Below are positions 36,074 through 48,399 of a stretch of DNA of 64,000 nucleotides, piece after piece. Numbering within the stretch: position 1 is the first letter of the stretch; the number at the start of each line of letters is the position of its first letter. The stretch spans positions 33,127,501-33,191,500 of the forward strand of contig JAPTOF010000001.1 of the NCBI GenBank assembly GCA_028554755.1, written 5' to 3'. The notes under the pieces were generated by a model. It worked only from the letters and a program-made list of their open reading frames with translations. It did no database searches and was not told the DNA's origin. Source of the stretch: Cordia subcordata. Its lineage: Eukaryota; Streptophyta; Magnoliopsida; Boraginales; Cordiaceae. The position numbers were made by a program, and so were the translations under genes.

Positions 36074-38298
36074 CTACCAATGAAGCCTGTAACTGGCAGC
36101 CTGCATAAGTGGGTGAGCCAAGTACGCACTTAAAGTTAGTGCTGTTATACTTAAATATGGCAACCGAATAAATTCCTTGTAGTAGTCTTTCGGCAACTTC
36201 TGCCGCCCATCAAGAATAGCTGCAAATGGAATGACACTTGTTCTGCTCTTCACAACTTCAAACGCATCACCATAACGTATGGCCAAACGCCTGTCCCCAT
36301 TCCAAACACCAAATAGGTGGTGACCAATCAACCCTACTGAGGCTGCCAAAGCAACAGAATTGCCTATCCATAGAGTGTGAGCCAGGCACCAAATTACCTG
36401 CCCAGCCATCTGGACCAAAAGGAAATGCGACCATAAAACCAGATGATAAAAAATAAATTATGCCACCTTTAACATGTGCATAAGTTCATATATGTAAGAA
36501 TAGAAGATGGATATTAGTCAACAAGGCAACAGATTACCCATCATTAATGGGTGCTTAGTAAAATGCAGGGATGCACCAGACGATATTATAACAGGCAACT
36601 GCATCCAATTTAGATATCATACCTGAGGGTGCCTGGTAATTCTCATTATCCCTGTCTCCCAAAGATGCATTTTTGGCTTGTCAACGGCTGCAACCTCTAA
36701 TAAGTTGAAAGTTGATGGGTAGAGGAAAAAGAAGGAGATAAAAGACGAGAACCAAACTAGTTGATGTATCCCAGGAACACTCTGTAACTGCCACAACTGA
36801 ACACCATCATACCTGTGGTTGATAAAATACACCTGTTCAACAACACTTAAGACTTCGTTAACCTTATTAACCTTTCATCTGCAAAGAATTTCAAAAAAGT
36901 TCACGGGCAATGACCAATAAAGAACTAAAACCGAGATCAAAATTATCTACCAATACTCACAACAGTGCTGACTGCCAATGGAAGAGAAATCCCAGCGAAC
37001 AATACACGGTAAGCGCGTTCCCCAATGAGTTTCTCACCTGGGTCCCTGAGACTAGCCAAGCCACTATGGACTATTGCAAAAATGAGAGTAAGGGATAACA
37101 TTACAACCTGAAAGAAAAGAAAAAACTCTTCATCAATGATCAGCCATCACAAAAATTGCAGATGCAGAGGGCCAGATGGATTATGCTAAGTTATATCTTC
37201 CTTCCATCTCTTCATGGTAGTTAATACAAAACAAACTACAAGGGCAGTAGCATTAAATTTTACAAAAGGTAAATTACCTTTACACATTTTAGATAACTAA
37301 TTCGTCCGCCCCAATAATGTTGTCACCTATGCAACAAGCATGTAGTTATGGAAAGCTTTTTATAATTTGAATGACCAAAATCATAGCTTCTTAAACTTTT
37401 CCTGCCCACAGTACCATAACTTGTGTATACATAATAACGAACAAGAAATTACATCAGAAAGGCGACAAAAATATGGGAAATCTGCGAAAACACTATTCCG
37501 GAACAAATTCCTTCTAACTTTTTACAGTTGAATTTATCGGTTAATTGAAAAGGAAAACAGTATCATATACGCGACAATTGTTGGGTAGAATTAGACTATG
37601 ATCTGTTGTACGTATCAGGAACAATCATTAACCAAAAACTTAGCTTAAGTTGTGTTTCTCTAATCATCAAAATCAATTGTCACATGACAAAAAGATAATT
37701 CATCCATACCACAATCGAAATCACAGTTCAAGTCTAGGCAAGAATTTCACGAAACTTACAATAAATGGTATTTCTCTAATTACCAAAATCAATTGTCAAA
37801 TAACGAAAGATAAATCCACCCAGACGAGTATTTACGACACAGTTCTGAAGTCTAGACAAGAGTTTCGCCATAGAAGTTCGGACAACAAACCTCAGGGCTC
37901 TGGGAAAGGCTGGAGACAGCTTCGATGAAGACTTTACCAAACCCAGTGGAGTTATCAATCCAAACCACGTTAAGAACAAAGAGAACAACACCCAACACAG
38001 CTGTGAAGTAAACCCAAGACGATATTTTCTGCTTGGAGAATTCGAATTCTGCGGAATCTTCACCCACCATGAATTCATATTCATTTCCCTCAGCCTTCCC
38101 CACCTTGGTAAGCAACTTGGACGTTTTCTTACCGTTGGGGAGAGGGAATAGTATTTGAATTGGGGTTCTGAAGAGTAGTTTGTGTTGCTTGGAAATGGAG
38201 TTGTGAGAGTGAGTTTGTACCAAAAATTGGTTGCGTTTGGATTTGGGTGGATGGAGAAGGGGTGAAAGAGGGGGTGAAGCGACAAGCAAAGTTGCCAT
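36074..38298 (-). CDS. Z-ISO: 15-cis-zeta-carotene isomerase, chloroplast
   Basis: Four coding exons on the minus strand: 38298-37891, 37107-36961, 36832-36623 and 36409-36074. Every junction has GT-AG, all phase 0, and the total is 1101 nt, 366 residues plus stop, about the length known for the plant enzyme. It isomerises the 15-cis bond of 9,15,9'-tri-cis-zeta-carotene in carotenoid synthesis, in plastid membranes, between phytoene desaturase and zeta-carotene desaturase. Residues 1 to about 60 are a Ser/Pro/Lys-rich transit peptide. A helix at about 95-114 and then an NnrU-like multi-helix membrane domain follow. H150, C263 and H266 are present (AIVH; WCLAH). As I recall the published work, these are the numbers given for the heme ligands. 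The NnrU core motif '[14 protein letters not shown]' spans exons 3 and 4. Confidence 0.95.
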
Positions 38299-38599
38299 TT
38301 TTTTTTTTTTGGTCCTAGTGGGGGTTTTTGTGGGTGTTTTGTGATATATGTACGTCTACATTAATATATGGAAGTATATGTAGACATGAAAAGTTGGGAG
38401 GTGCGGAAAGTTGGCAGTGGGGTGTGGCATGTGGTTTGGCAGCCTCTGAGTTTTGGCTTTTGTAGGTGGAAGGAAAATGGGATCTGGAAGTGGGAATGTT
38501 GGGATTACCATCGTTCCGATCCAATTTCTTGTTTTTTGCGGTATTTGAATCCATCGATTCACTGTTGGAGAAGTAACTCTAATTACTAGTGCTACTCTC

Positions 38600-39450
38600 T
38601 TACTCTCACCCGTTATTTGGATCTGGGGGGGGGGGGGGCGTGGGGAGGGGGAACGGTACGAAGGAAAAGGATTTGGAGGTATTCTTAAATCCTCTCTCTG
38701 GGGGTAGAAGGATATCGAAGAATATAACTTATCCCCAAATCTTTTAAAATGAATCTTTCAATTTGGGAGGAAAGGAAGGGAAAGGAAAATTTTTTTCTTG
38801 TAATGACTTTTTTAACTTTCTTCTCATGTTTAAACATAAAATTATATAAAGGTATAAAGGTCCATTTCAACATAAAATTTAGCTATTTTCTTTCCAATTC
38901 AAACAAGAAAAATCCACAATCCTTTATTATCTTTTCTTGCGTAAAAATTTTTCAATCCAAACAAGAATTAATCATTTCCCCTCCTTTCCTTTATAATACT
39001 TTCCTTTCTTTTTCTTTATTAAACTTCCCCCCTCCGAATCTAAATATAGTGTTAGGGAAAGTGATGTGATTATTTGGTTATAACTGAATCGATACAATTT
39101 GAATTTTAAGTAATTAGATAATTAAATTTATAAAAATTATTAGTTGAAACCTTGTCGAATTTTTTTGGTAATCGAAATGATTGAATTTAACTTCTTTTGT
39201 TCAATTTTTGTTAATGATTGAATAACATGTAGTTTCGATGTTAATTGTATTCCTAAATTAATTTGGATAATAGTGAATTTTAATCGAATACTTGAATTAC
39301 CAATTTTGAAAATTAGAAGAAATAGATAAAACAAATATGTAAATAATTAAATACAACATAATTTAAATACTAACCAACATCCTAAAATAATCTGCATGAC
39401 AAAATAAGTGAATTTTAGTAAAGGGTTTGAGACTATTTTCTTAGGATTGT
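38600..39450. other. Intergenic with a 15-base G run
   Basis: A G homopolymer is at about 38624. 39060-39310 belongs to the aaccgaa/ttcggtt repeat family. No gene. Confidence 0.5.
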
Positions 39451-39459
39451 TGGGATTGT

Positions 39460-39805
39460 GTGTCTTAAAGACCACACTTGCTCATGGATATTGAACTAGA
39501 TATTGATCATTGTATATAATTGTGAGCATCTTTTACATGCATTATCTCTAGTGTATGTGTGTGATACTTTAAGTAAATAGACCAATGAATTGGGTGCACA
39601 ATGAGGTTCGATGCACTGTAGTTGATATATCATAAATTGGTCCATAGTGAAATAGTAGCGTTGGACGCTCTACCAAGACAAAGATATAGTGGACGAGTCT
39701 CTCGTAGTGGGTGACCTACCTAGGTCATTGAAGTATCTTTCGGACTTTGCTCCTAGTGTGTGTGTCATGCATTGGACAGGACCACCGTGAGTATGTCTTG
39801 TGGGA
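39460..39805. repeat. TE fragment of a common plant retroelement type
   Basis: 'gtgggtgacctacctaggtcattgaagtatctttcgga', 'gggtgcacaatgaggttcgatgcactg' and 'accaccgtgagtatgtcttgtggga' are phrases I associate with repetitive plant retroelement DNA. No coding text. It abuts the different sequence that starts at about 39808. Confidence 0.4.
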
Positions 39806-39807
39806 AC

Positions 39808-40850
39808 CATGCCATCACAAATAGAAGACAAAACACTCATTGCTTTCAAGTGACAAAAGCCCAACAAAAAAATAAAATACATGAAAGGCCTAAGACTCAA
39901 CATGGACAGAAGAAAAATAACTAAGCCAACTAACAAAAGCCCAACAAGAAAAGAAATCAACAACCAAGACACGGAGCTGAAGCCCAATTCAAGACAAATG
40001 CACGTACCTAAAACCAACAAACCCAAACTCAGGTAAAACCTAACCCTAAACCAAATTTGCGCTGCATCACCACCGATTCGTACCAACAGCTAGGCATAAA
40101 GGCAGAAAACGCAGAACACATGAAAGCCCATCAAACTCAAAGGGGACCAAGCATTGCCATTAAACAAAGACTTCACCATTGATACCAAGGATGCAATAGC
40201 TCCGGGATGCTCCCAAAAAACCCAAAACTCACGAAAGCAAGCAATAGCATATCAAGAAAAACACTCAAAGATACCTGAAAGTAAATTGAGTAGGACTTAC
40301 TACCCCAATCAGAGGCTATGTCAAGGAACACTAAAACTTAAATAGTCTCAACATCTCAGAATTAAAGACAGACCTTGTAAGCCCAAGGCTTGAACAAGTG
40401 GTAGTAAGGACCACCTTGTTAGCTCTGCAAGCAAGAAAGGATTTGGGTTTTAAGAAAGCCACTATTTTTGGCAACAAATGATGGAGTCTTTCAGAGGATG
40501 AATAACAACGATTAGAGCAAAAAACCATTCATCATTTGGGCATTCCTTACCATTAGTGGCACCAAAGGTTGCATGCACAAAAACACCCAACATCCTTGCC
40601 AAAGAAGCACATATCTAGTAGATAAAATCGATGCAGATTAGATCTGTAATTTCGGCACAAAGCCAAATCCAGAGAAACCCAAAGAAAAACACCAGAAAAT
40701 AGAGAAAGATCAAAATAAAAACAGGCAACAGAAAAAATAAATAAATACAGCCACAACCAAAAAGGTAACATAAAAACCCTAGGATGGAAAAGCATAGAGA
40801 GTCAAAAGAGAGAGAGAAGACAGAGCGAGGCTTAATAATATATATTTTTG
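39808..40850 (-). repeat. Possible LINE 5' region or retrocopy, minus orientation
   Basis: Read on the minus strand it starts with a ctctctctctttt pyrimidine leader (about 40830) and 'catcctagggttttt', then low-AT prose rich in tttgggctt wording. This is the look of a plant L1 LINE 5' region or an expressed leader. There is no reverse transcriptase or endonuclease, so the call is weak. Open frames 39670-40086 and 40553-40795 have no family. Confidence 0.25.
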
Positions 40851-41374
40851 GCCAATACTACACGATGTTTCTTTTTGTCAATAAAATGCCAATATAACTT
40901 CTTGTTGATCTAATCGATGCAACATTTAGTACTTAACTATTAAAAGAATATGAATTCTAAGTTCAACAAAATCAAAATATAAAAAAATAAATATTTTTCA
41001 ACTAAATAATAATATAAATGTCTGTTTAATTATTAATCAAATTTAAGTATTTAAAAATTAATTAATATAATAAATCATTTGTATAATATTATAATATCAA
41101 ATTTATATTGGTGTGGTCACCTAGGCAATGCAATTCGCTTTCCAAACACACAACAATATTTGCGGTAAGCACTTACGTGTCCCCGGATTGGCGTGTCATC
41201 TGTCACGATGGCAAAAATGGAAATTCGTTTCATATTTAACAGAATTAAGGCTGTTTCCTCACATATTTTAAAATTAGAGGGCGGGTTATAGGTCAAAAAT
41301 ACCCCTAATAATATTATATATCTTCTTGTAATAAAAATTAATTTAGCCTTTAAAAAATTATTAAAAAATTTCGC

Positions 41375-41466
41375 TTCGTGCTTTGCGATCGTTTGTTTCC
41401 TCTTTGTCCTACAAGTCTTCTTCGTTTTGCAATCGCTGCTACAACTTCTACTCGCAGATCCATTTG
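41375..41466 (+). other. VPS26 5' UTR exon (approximate 5' end)
   Basis: A pyrimidine-rich leader ending 'cgcagatccatttg' followed by donor gtaattc at 41467. The next leader exon starts after acceptor ttttgcag at 42274 and runs to the ATG at 42317-42319. The 5' end is a guess. Confidence 0.5.
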
Positions 41467-42081
41467 GTAATTCTTCTTCTTCTTCTTTTTTTTTTTTTTG
41501 ATTTCCTTTCCCAAAATCTCTCACTCTTTTTTGGGTATTTTTTCTTTTTGAAAATGTATTCGAATTTCTCAGAGAATCAGCGAGCTCTTTGTATATGAGC
41601 AAGTTCTCGGATCTAGCATAGACCCAATTTGCAGGAATATTATATTGGTTTTGTTGTTTAGAATACATCCAATTTTGATTTAATTTGATTTATTTATTTT
41701 TATATTATATTAATATTTCATGCTTCAAATTCTAAGTAAACAAATCCTATAAGGTGTTTGACAAAAGGTCTCTGAGGCATTGAGTTTTTGGATTGAATTT
41801 ACGAGTTGTGTATTGAATCAACTGAGTTGTTGCCTTGACTTGACTAGTGACTGAAGGCAGGGTATTGATTTTGAGTTTTCATATGCTTCAGGCGTCCACA
41901 TTAGTGATTGATTTCGTTTGCTATTTTAGTTGATGGTTTATTTATTTGTAATTTATGTGCAAATTTCTGGGTTTTAGATTTCTTAATAACAATATTGTTG
42001 TTTTCAAAGGGTCTATTAAAAAAATAATAATAATAATAGTATGGGTAGGCTTGGCAAGCTCCGGTTTATTGTGCGGCAGTT

Positions 42082-42108
42082 GTGATGCCCCAGTGGTCGG
42101 GGCGTCAC
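42082..42108. repeat. GC-rich hairpin in the VPS26 leader intron
   Basis: Arms gtgatgcccc (42082-42091) and ggggcgtcac (42099-42108) pair with one G-T, around a 7-nt loop. The wording TGTGACGCCCCGACC is a common end of plant gypsy LTRs, so this is probably a TE scar. Confidence 0.5.
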
Positions 42109-42316
42109 GGGGCCTTTTGGGGTAGCTGAAGCAGTTATACACTTAGCTAGTTAATGCTAATTGATACAGATACCATCCGAATGCCTGTTATGTGGATGTT
42201 GTGTGATTATGCATTTACAAGATTATAGTACTCCGAAATTTAGAACTGATCATGTATCTATTAACTTTTGCAGGTTCTCTAAATAGAGTGTTGAATAAGA
42301 TTTGATTTTAAGCAGA

Positions 42317-45300
42317 ATGGTAAAGTTTACAAAGAAGCTTGTGTTTTTAGTATTAAATTTGTTATGTGTGTGCAAAATGTGTTAGCTTCTCACAATGATT
42401 TGAATATTCTGCTTCAGAATTTTATAATTGGAGCTTTTAAGCCGGCATGCCACATTTTGATCACTTTTTCAGATGGAAAATCACGTAAGCAGGTAGTTTA
42501 TGTTGTTTCTCTTGTGGATTAGTAGTTCAGCTATCAACTTTCTGTTTGCTAAATTTTGATTTCGGTTAGGGAGCTAAGATTTCTTTTATGTATTTTGCCA
42601 TGCCTTCGTGTCAATTTAGCAAGGGTAAGTTTGTATTGTTGGCATGCACAAGGAGAATATGTCTTCACCATGATGATGGTACAGAAAAAGAATATCAATG
42701 CGACATATTATTAAAACTGAGCACGAAGAGTTTGGAAAAGTTATTTTCAGTTTTTGAAAGACTTAGTGAATGCCGTGCTTGGTGGCACTTTGGAGGAAAA
42801 ATGGACAACACCTTTTCTATGGCTGTACTAATTCTGCATTTCTTCTGGGTGCAAATGTTATGGTGATTATTTCATAGTTCTTCAGCGGGTGCAAATGTTA
42901 TGGTGATTATTTCATAGTTCTTCAGCTTAGTTTTATAGAATTCTCACATAAAAAATATAGTTGTTTAATCATGATTTACATTTCAACATCACAATCTCAC
43001 CCCCCCCCCCCTTTCTGTTCCTAAAAGAGAAAAAGAAGAGAAGAAAGAATGGAAGAGTAAAAGAAAACAGGAGTGGGCCACCACTTTTTCTGTTGACTTT
43101 ATTGGGTATGCCCTGATTGACATTCTCTTGGTTATGTCCATATGGTACAAGGTTCCTTTGAAGAAAGAAAATGGTCAAACAGTGATGGTTCCTCTTTTCC
43201 AGAGTCAAGAAAATATCACTGGCAAGGTATACATTAGCAAGTTCATTTTATTAACTTTTACGTTTGATGTACTTGGAGTTGTAATGTGATACTTTACCCT
43301 CCTGTGATGTTCTTTAGATTTCAGTTGAGCCAGTTTCAGGAAAGAAGGTTGAGCATAATGGTATTAAAGTTGAGCTTCTTGGCCAAATAGGTACATGCCT
43401 AAATCTTTTTCAGATCTTATATATGGTGTTCTAGGTCTGTGAAGTTAATCATCACTCTTTCACCACCACCAAATCCCCCCCCCCCCACTGCCCCCCCCCC
43501 GCCCCCCCAAGGACGGGGGTGTCTTCTTCCTTCTTTTTCCCTGAAACTGTGTAATCATATGAACCTGCATGCAAGATACAATTTTAAAGGGATATCACAA
43601 TGCAGTTGAAGCTTCTTGTGTGGGCTATCTTGCATTCTGTCCTTGTAGGCCATCATATTTGATCATACGGTTGTTCATTTGTAAGCCTAACTTTTAGAAC
43701 TGTTATTCTAGTCTTACATTCATTAGCTTGTTGAGACACTAATTATCCCATGAGGGATTCATGCATTGCCATGTATGGTGAAACTATGTTCTCTACTTTG
43801 GCTCAGAGACTAGGCTAACAATTATGGTAGTTTCTCAGCTCTAGTTTTCCTTTGTCTTTTAACCTTGTCCCTAATTCTCCATTGTTGGTGATAACTACGA
43901 TCTTTTTTGTGTCAGTGTTGATCCTATCCTGCATATATGCTATTTCTAACCGTATCTATCTTGAATGATAACATTTTCTTTTTCTATGCAGAAATGTACT
44001 TTGATAGGGGCAACTTCTATGATTTCACATCCCTTGGTGAGTTAACTGTATTTGATGTTGTATACACCTCAACTTATGCTATATGCTCAGTTACAGAATT
44101 GTCAAAATTTTCTCGATTCATTTTTACATTGAAGAGTGTGTTTCCCATTTGTAATGCTGTTTCTAATGAATAATGGGATTTTCCATCTTTCTAATGTCTC
44201 TAACATGTCTGCCTCCTTTTAGTCCGTGAACTAGATGTTCCTGGTGAAATATATGAACAGAAGACATACCCATTTGAGTTTTCAACTGTGGAAATGCCAT
44301 ATGAAACATATAATGGGGTCAACGTGCGATTGAGGTGAGTTACTTGATAGCTACTAAACTCTGCTGTCTGAATGCCGCATACACAATTTTCTTTGGCTTA
44401 TTTGTTCATGTGGAAGGTGTATATTTCTTTGAATACAGTGATATGAATGTTGTACCATATGTATTGAAAACATTTAACTTTTCATTTAATTTCATATGGG
44501 TAAAACCTTTTTCTCATAAATCTGATATTTTGAAAATGTTCAAAACCACTCCGTGCATGTTGGCATATTTTACATGCGAAAGGAAAACAAGAGGAGGCAA
44601 TCTTGGACTGGAGGGGAGGAGACGTTAGAGCGTGTGGACCTTATTTTCCATGCATTACTTATGCATGATCATAATTTAAAGTACACATGCCTTTCCAGAA
44701 ATTTTGCTAGGCCATTATAAAATTATATACATGAACTTTATAAAATATGTCTATATTAGCATATGCCTGTGGAGTGTATATATGTATATGTAATACAACC
44801 TAGCAATGAATGCTATAGGCATGTAAATCACAAATTTATTAAATGCATAACCTAATTTTCTACTGTTCTGATTTCAGGTATATCTTAAAAGTGACAATCA
44901 GCCGTGGCTATGCTGGTAACATAGTGGAATACCAAGACTTTGTAGTAAGTTTTTCTTTCCTTCCCTTTTCTTATGTTTATAGAACGGATACAAAAACTTT
45001 AATCGCATGTTGGATGTCCCCACTGATTCAATGCACAAATATATAGATTAAAACTGAACTAAATAATGAAATGCAATAACTTTTTGCAAAGCTGTGATAA
45101 TGCTCCAAAAATTATAGTGATATGCACCATCGCATTCTTGTAAAGTGGATTCTAAAATCAGGGAATTTCTTATTTCTTAAATGTTGATTGCATTGTCATC
45201 TAGCATTTGTTAGGAGCAACTTTGGGCTGTAACGTTGAATCATTGATTACTTACGCATGCTTATTTTACATCTCTAATTTTATGTATCAGGTTCGCAACT

Positions 45301-47035
45301 ATAGCCCACCTCCACCAATTAACAACAGTATCAAGGTAAAACAAGTTGCTTTTCCTTTTTCTTTTCTCCCCTCTTTTCTCCTCTGTTTCCTCCCTTTCTT
45401 TGTAACTCTGTAATAATGCTTATGCCACATGAAACTCATAAAGCTTTTGTACGTGAAACCGAACAGAAAGTATATGGTTTTTTTCAACCTTCATGGTGGA
45501 TGTGGAGATTGTTTGATCACCAATCCTGCCAAATTGAATGGCACTCTTGATGAGAATTAATGTCTGTTTACATTTCTCTCTATGTAGCATTGCATTCATT
45601 TCTCATGCTTCTTTCCCATGCATTACACAATTTGGCTCTGGGAATGCTTGACTTGTGTTCGTTTACTTGCAGATGGAGGTTGGAATTGAAGATTGTCTTC
45701 ACATTGAGTTTGAGTATAACAAGAGCAAGTAATACCATTAAACCTGCCTGAATTTATTTTGATTGTTGTTAGGCCTTTAATAAGAGCTTCTTTAATCTAT
45801 AGCTTGTCAACTGCAAAAGAAAATTTTTGTTGTCCGTAAGACTTCAATTGTTCTAAATCTTGACTGGTCTAGTAATTTTCTTATGTTCAGCAACTATAGC
45901 CTTGCCATGATTAGGATAGCCCGAAATTCCAAACTATAAGTTTTGAGAGCGAGTACATCGAGTTAGAAGGTCTGCTGATTCTCGTGAAAGCCCATGCACT
46001 TATTAGCATAGTATGTTCTTGCTGATTGGATTCTAAATATGCAGGTATCATTTGAAAGATGTTATTATTGGAAAAATATATTTTCTTCTTGTGAGGATCA
46101 AGATAAAAAATATGGACCTTGAGATCAGGCGACGAGAGTCAACAGGTTCAGGGGCCAATACTCATGTGGAGACGGAGACACTTGCGAAATTTGAGTTGAT
46201 GGATGGAGCTCCTGTCAGAGGTATAGTAACAGACCCCTGTAAAGGCATTTTGATTTGGTCTACTGTTAGTTTTTCTACATTCCCTTGTAGCAATGGAGAT
46301 TTTGTGACGCATTTTTCTGTTTCCATGACTTGATGATTTTAATCAGCAAAAACATTATTGATAATGGACCAAATGATTGCAGTTCATAAATAATTGGATC
46401 TAAATTAAATGCCTGTTAATAAATTTATGATAGACTTCCATAGGTTTTTGTTTGTCTGGTTCACCATAGGCTCAAAAGTAGCTGAGAGCTCATATATGGT
46501 TAGATTCATATTGGAGACTTGTTGACGAACCTGTGGAAGTCTTCTATAGTTTTTGTTCCCTCCCTTCATCAATGGGCTCAAAAATAGCTTATGCTTGACA
46601 TGTCTAATTGCATATCAGCAAAATTTAAGACGTGTACTGCATTAGACATGGAATGACTACAAATTGCTAGCCCTGACCAATTCTGGTTAACTTTCAAATG
46701 TGAAAGATGTGCTTCTAATCTCTTTTGTGATATTACTTTGTTTAAGAACTTGATGGATATAGTTAAATACGCATTCCATTGCACAGTATAAGTGGATGAT
46801 GGTTGCCAATTTTAATAAATCATATATGTCGTGATGTTGGCTTGCTCCTATCACAGGTGAATCAATTCCTATAAGACTGTTCCTGAGCCCATATGAACTG
46901 ACACCAACTTATCGCAACATCAACAATAAATTTGGCGTGAAATACTATCTTAACCTGGTTCTTGTGGATGAAGAGGACCGGCGGTATTTTAAACAGCAAG
47001 AAATCACAATGTACCGCCTTGCAGACACCTCATAA
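42317..47035 (+). CDS. VPS26: Retromer subunit VPS26 (vacuolar protein sorting-associated protein 26)
   Basis: Coding exons: 42317-42319, 42418-42492, 43152-43226, 43318-43390, 43992-44036, 44223-44334, 44878-44944, 45291-45335, 45673-45728, 46045-46220 and 46857-47035. All junctions are GT-AG, phases agree throughout, and the sum is 906 nt, 301 residues. The product starts MNFIIGAFKPACHILITFSD and ends YFKQQEITMYRLADTS, close to plant VPS26A/B along its whole length. It is an arrestin-fold subunit of the core retromer (VPS26-VPS29-VPS35), acting on endosomes to recycle vacuolar sorting receptors and other membrane cargo. The conserved stretches 'GQIEMYFDRGNFYDF', '[37 protein letters not shown]' and 'DLEIRRRESTGSGAN' are intact. 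The ATG is the last codon of its exon: an intron begins directly after it. That start fits the family N-terminus (MNY/MNF). A paralogue assignment (A or B) is not made. Confidence 0.95.
42847..42926 (+). repeat. Perfect 40-bp tandem duplication in a VPS26 intron
   Basis: Copy 1 42847-42886 and copy 2 42887-42926 are identical (gggtgcaaatgttatggtga...). The duplication is intronic and far from both splice sites. Confidence 0.85.
43475..43512. repeat. C-rich homopolymer tract in a VPS26 intron
   Basis: Nearly pure C, broken by single A, T or G bases. A shorter C run lies at about 43000 in the preceding intron. Confidence 0.9.
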
Positions 47036-47930
47036 TTTAACCTTTTTCAGTTTTGGGTTTGTACAAGAGTTGTTACCCTCTCGCACTCAATCTATACTTG
47101 GGGGTCAGAGATGACTTCTCTTTACTGACTGGTTTCATCTTTGATGCAACAAACTCAGACACTTGTATAGACGAGCAATTATGTACATGGATGATGATGG
47201 TAGAGATATTTGGCTGATGCTTTAAGACAACCATATGTGGAGGCAGATAGATGAATTGGAACGATTATAACCATTGCCTGAAAGGGCGGGGTGGGGCTGG
47301 TCAATGTACTTTGTGCCAGCATGTTCCTTTACTCTTATTTCTCATTTTATTTGTGTGTAAGTTTGTATCTCGCAACTCTTTCCTTGGGCTGTGGTTCAAC
47401 CACCAGTATGCATCCTCTCCTCCCCCCTCCGCCCCACTTACAGCCAGTGTGCACCTTTTCTGTGATTCCGATGCGTGGTTGATTTCTTCGTTTAAATCTT
47501 TTGGTGTTGCTTGGTTTAACTTGGTGTCGATCACTAGCCATGTGTGTTCAGGAGGGCAGATCTTTCTAGGTGTGTGGCGGTCTTGTTTCCATGGCTGCCT
47601 AGCAAATTTGGGGCATGACAAGGATTCAGTAGCTAATTAAGATGCACTTGCGTTGAGTGCGTCAAGGTAGCTAGTGTAGGTGCACCTAGCATGTAGGGTG
47701 TGGTAAATTCTCAAATAGTTGTTTCTCGTTAAAAATCTCAATTTCGTTCCTAATATTTAATTTTTACCTTTCAGTCTATGGTGTTAAGATTGACATTCTT
47801 AATCAAGTGTGTAACTTGTATTCAGGATCACAACAAGAAGAAAACTGTAATGAATTTTACAATTTTGCATTTAGTGAGATAAGGTTCTGTTTCGGTTCAC
47901 AAGAGTATTTGATAAAGAGAAGAAGAGAGT
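47036..47930 (+). other. VPS26 3' flank, probable 3' UTR at its start
   Basis: Moderate GC after the stop codon to about 47650, compatible with a 3' UTR and downstream sequence. A plus-strand frame at 47251-47640 has no recognised family. No other gene. Confidence 0.4.
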
Positions 47931-48045
47931 AACGGCCTGTTTGGCAAGCTTATTTGGGGTTTATAAGATGTAAATAGTAAAAAAATGTAAACGGGTGTTT
48001 TGTTAAGGGCTTATAAGTTGCAAAGCAAGCAGGGCTAGAACAATT
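47930..48045. mobile_element. Short MITE related to 13611-14013
   Basis: Starts 'taacggcctgtttggcaagcttatttggggtttataag'; the right end 'gcttataagttgcaaagcaagcagggct' is loosely inverted. Confidence 0.4.
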
Positions 48046-48068
48046 TATAACACTAATTAGTTGAGGAA

Positions 48069-48382
48069 GGGAATTAAGTGTTTGTTTGGATTGGTTTTTT
48101 TCGAAAATATTTTTTTTATATTACTTTTTTTTGAGTACTGTAAGCAATAGAAAAAATTATTTTGTATTTGGATTTATCTAGTCAAAATTATTTTTTATTT
48201 TTTAAGTTGCAAAAAGAATTTGGATAGAAAACTTTAAAAGTATTTTTTTAGGCAAATTACCAAAACGAGCATAAATATAATTTTTTTAAAAAATCAAAAA
48301 TTTTAATTCTAAAAAAATACTTTTTTAAAAATTATTGAGGAAAGAAGTTTAAAAAAATAAAACCAATCCAAATTAATTCTTA
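48069..48382. mobile_element. MITE with TTAA-flanked inverted ends
   Basis: Left ttaa-gtgtttgtttggattggtttt and right ...aaaaccaatccaaattaattc-ttaa are inverted repeats (about 20 bp, few mismatches). Interior is A/T-rich and noncoding. Confidence 0.65.
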
Positions 48383-48399
48383 ATATGAAAAACTACATT

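Noticed and set aside
37776..38285. 169-codon minus-strand frame over Z-ISO exon 1
   Set aside because: Out of frame with the conserved Z-ISO reading; runs through the splice donor.
41117..41668. 183-codon minus-strand frame over the VPS26 promoter and first leader exon
   Set aside because: Low-complexity Lys/Glu stretch from a T-rich leader; no family.
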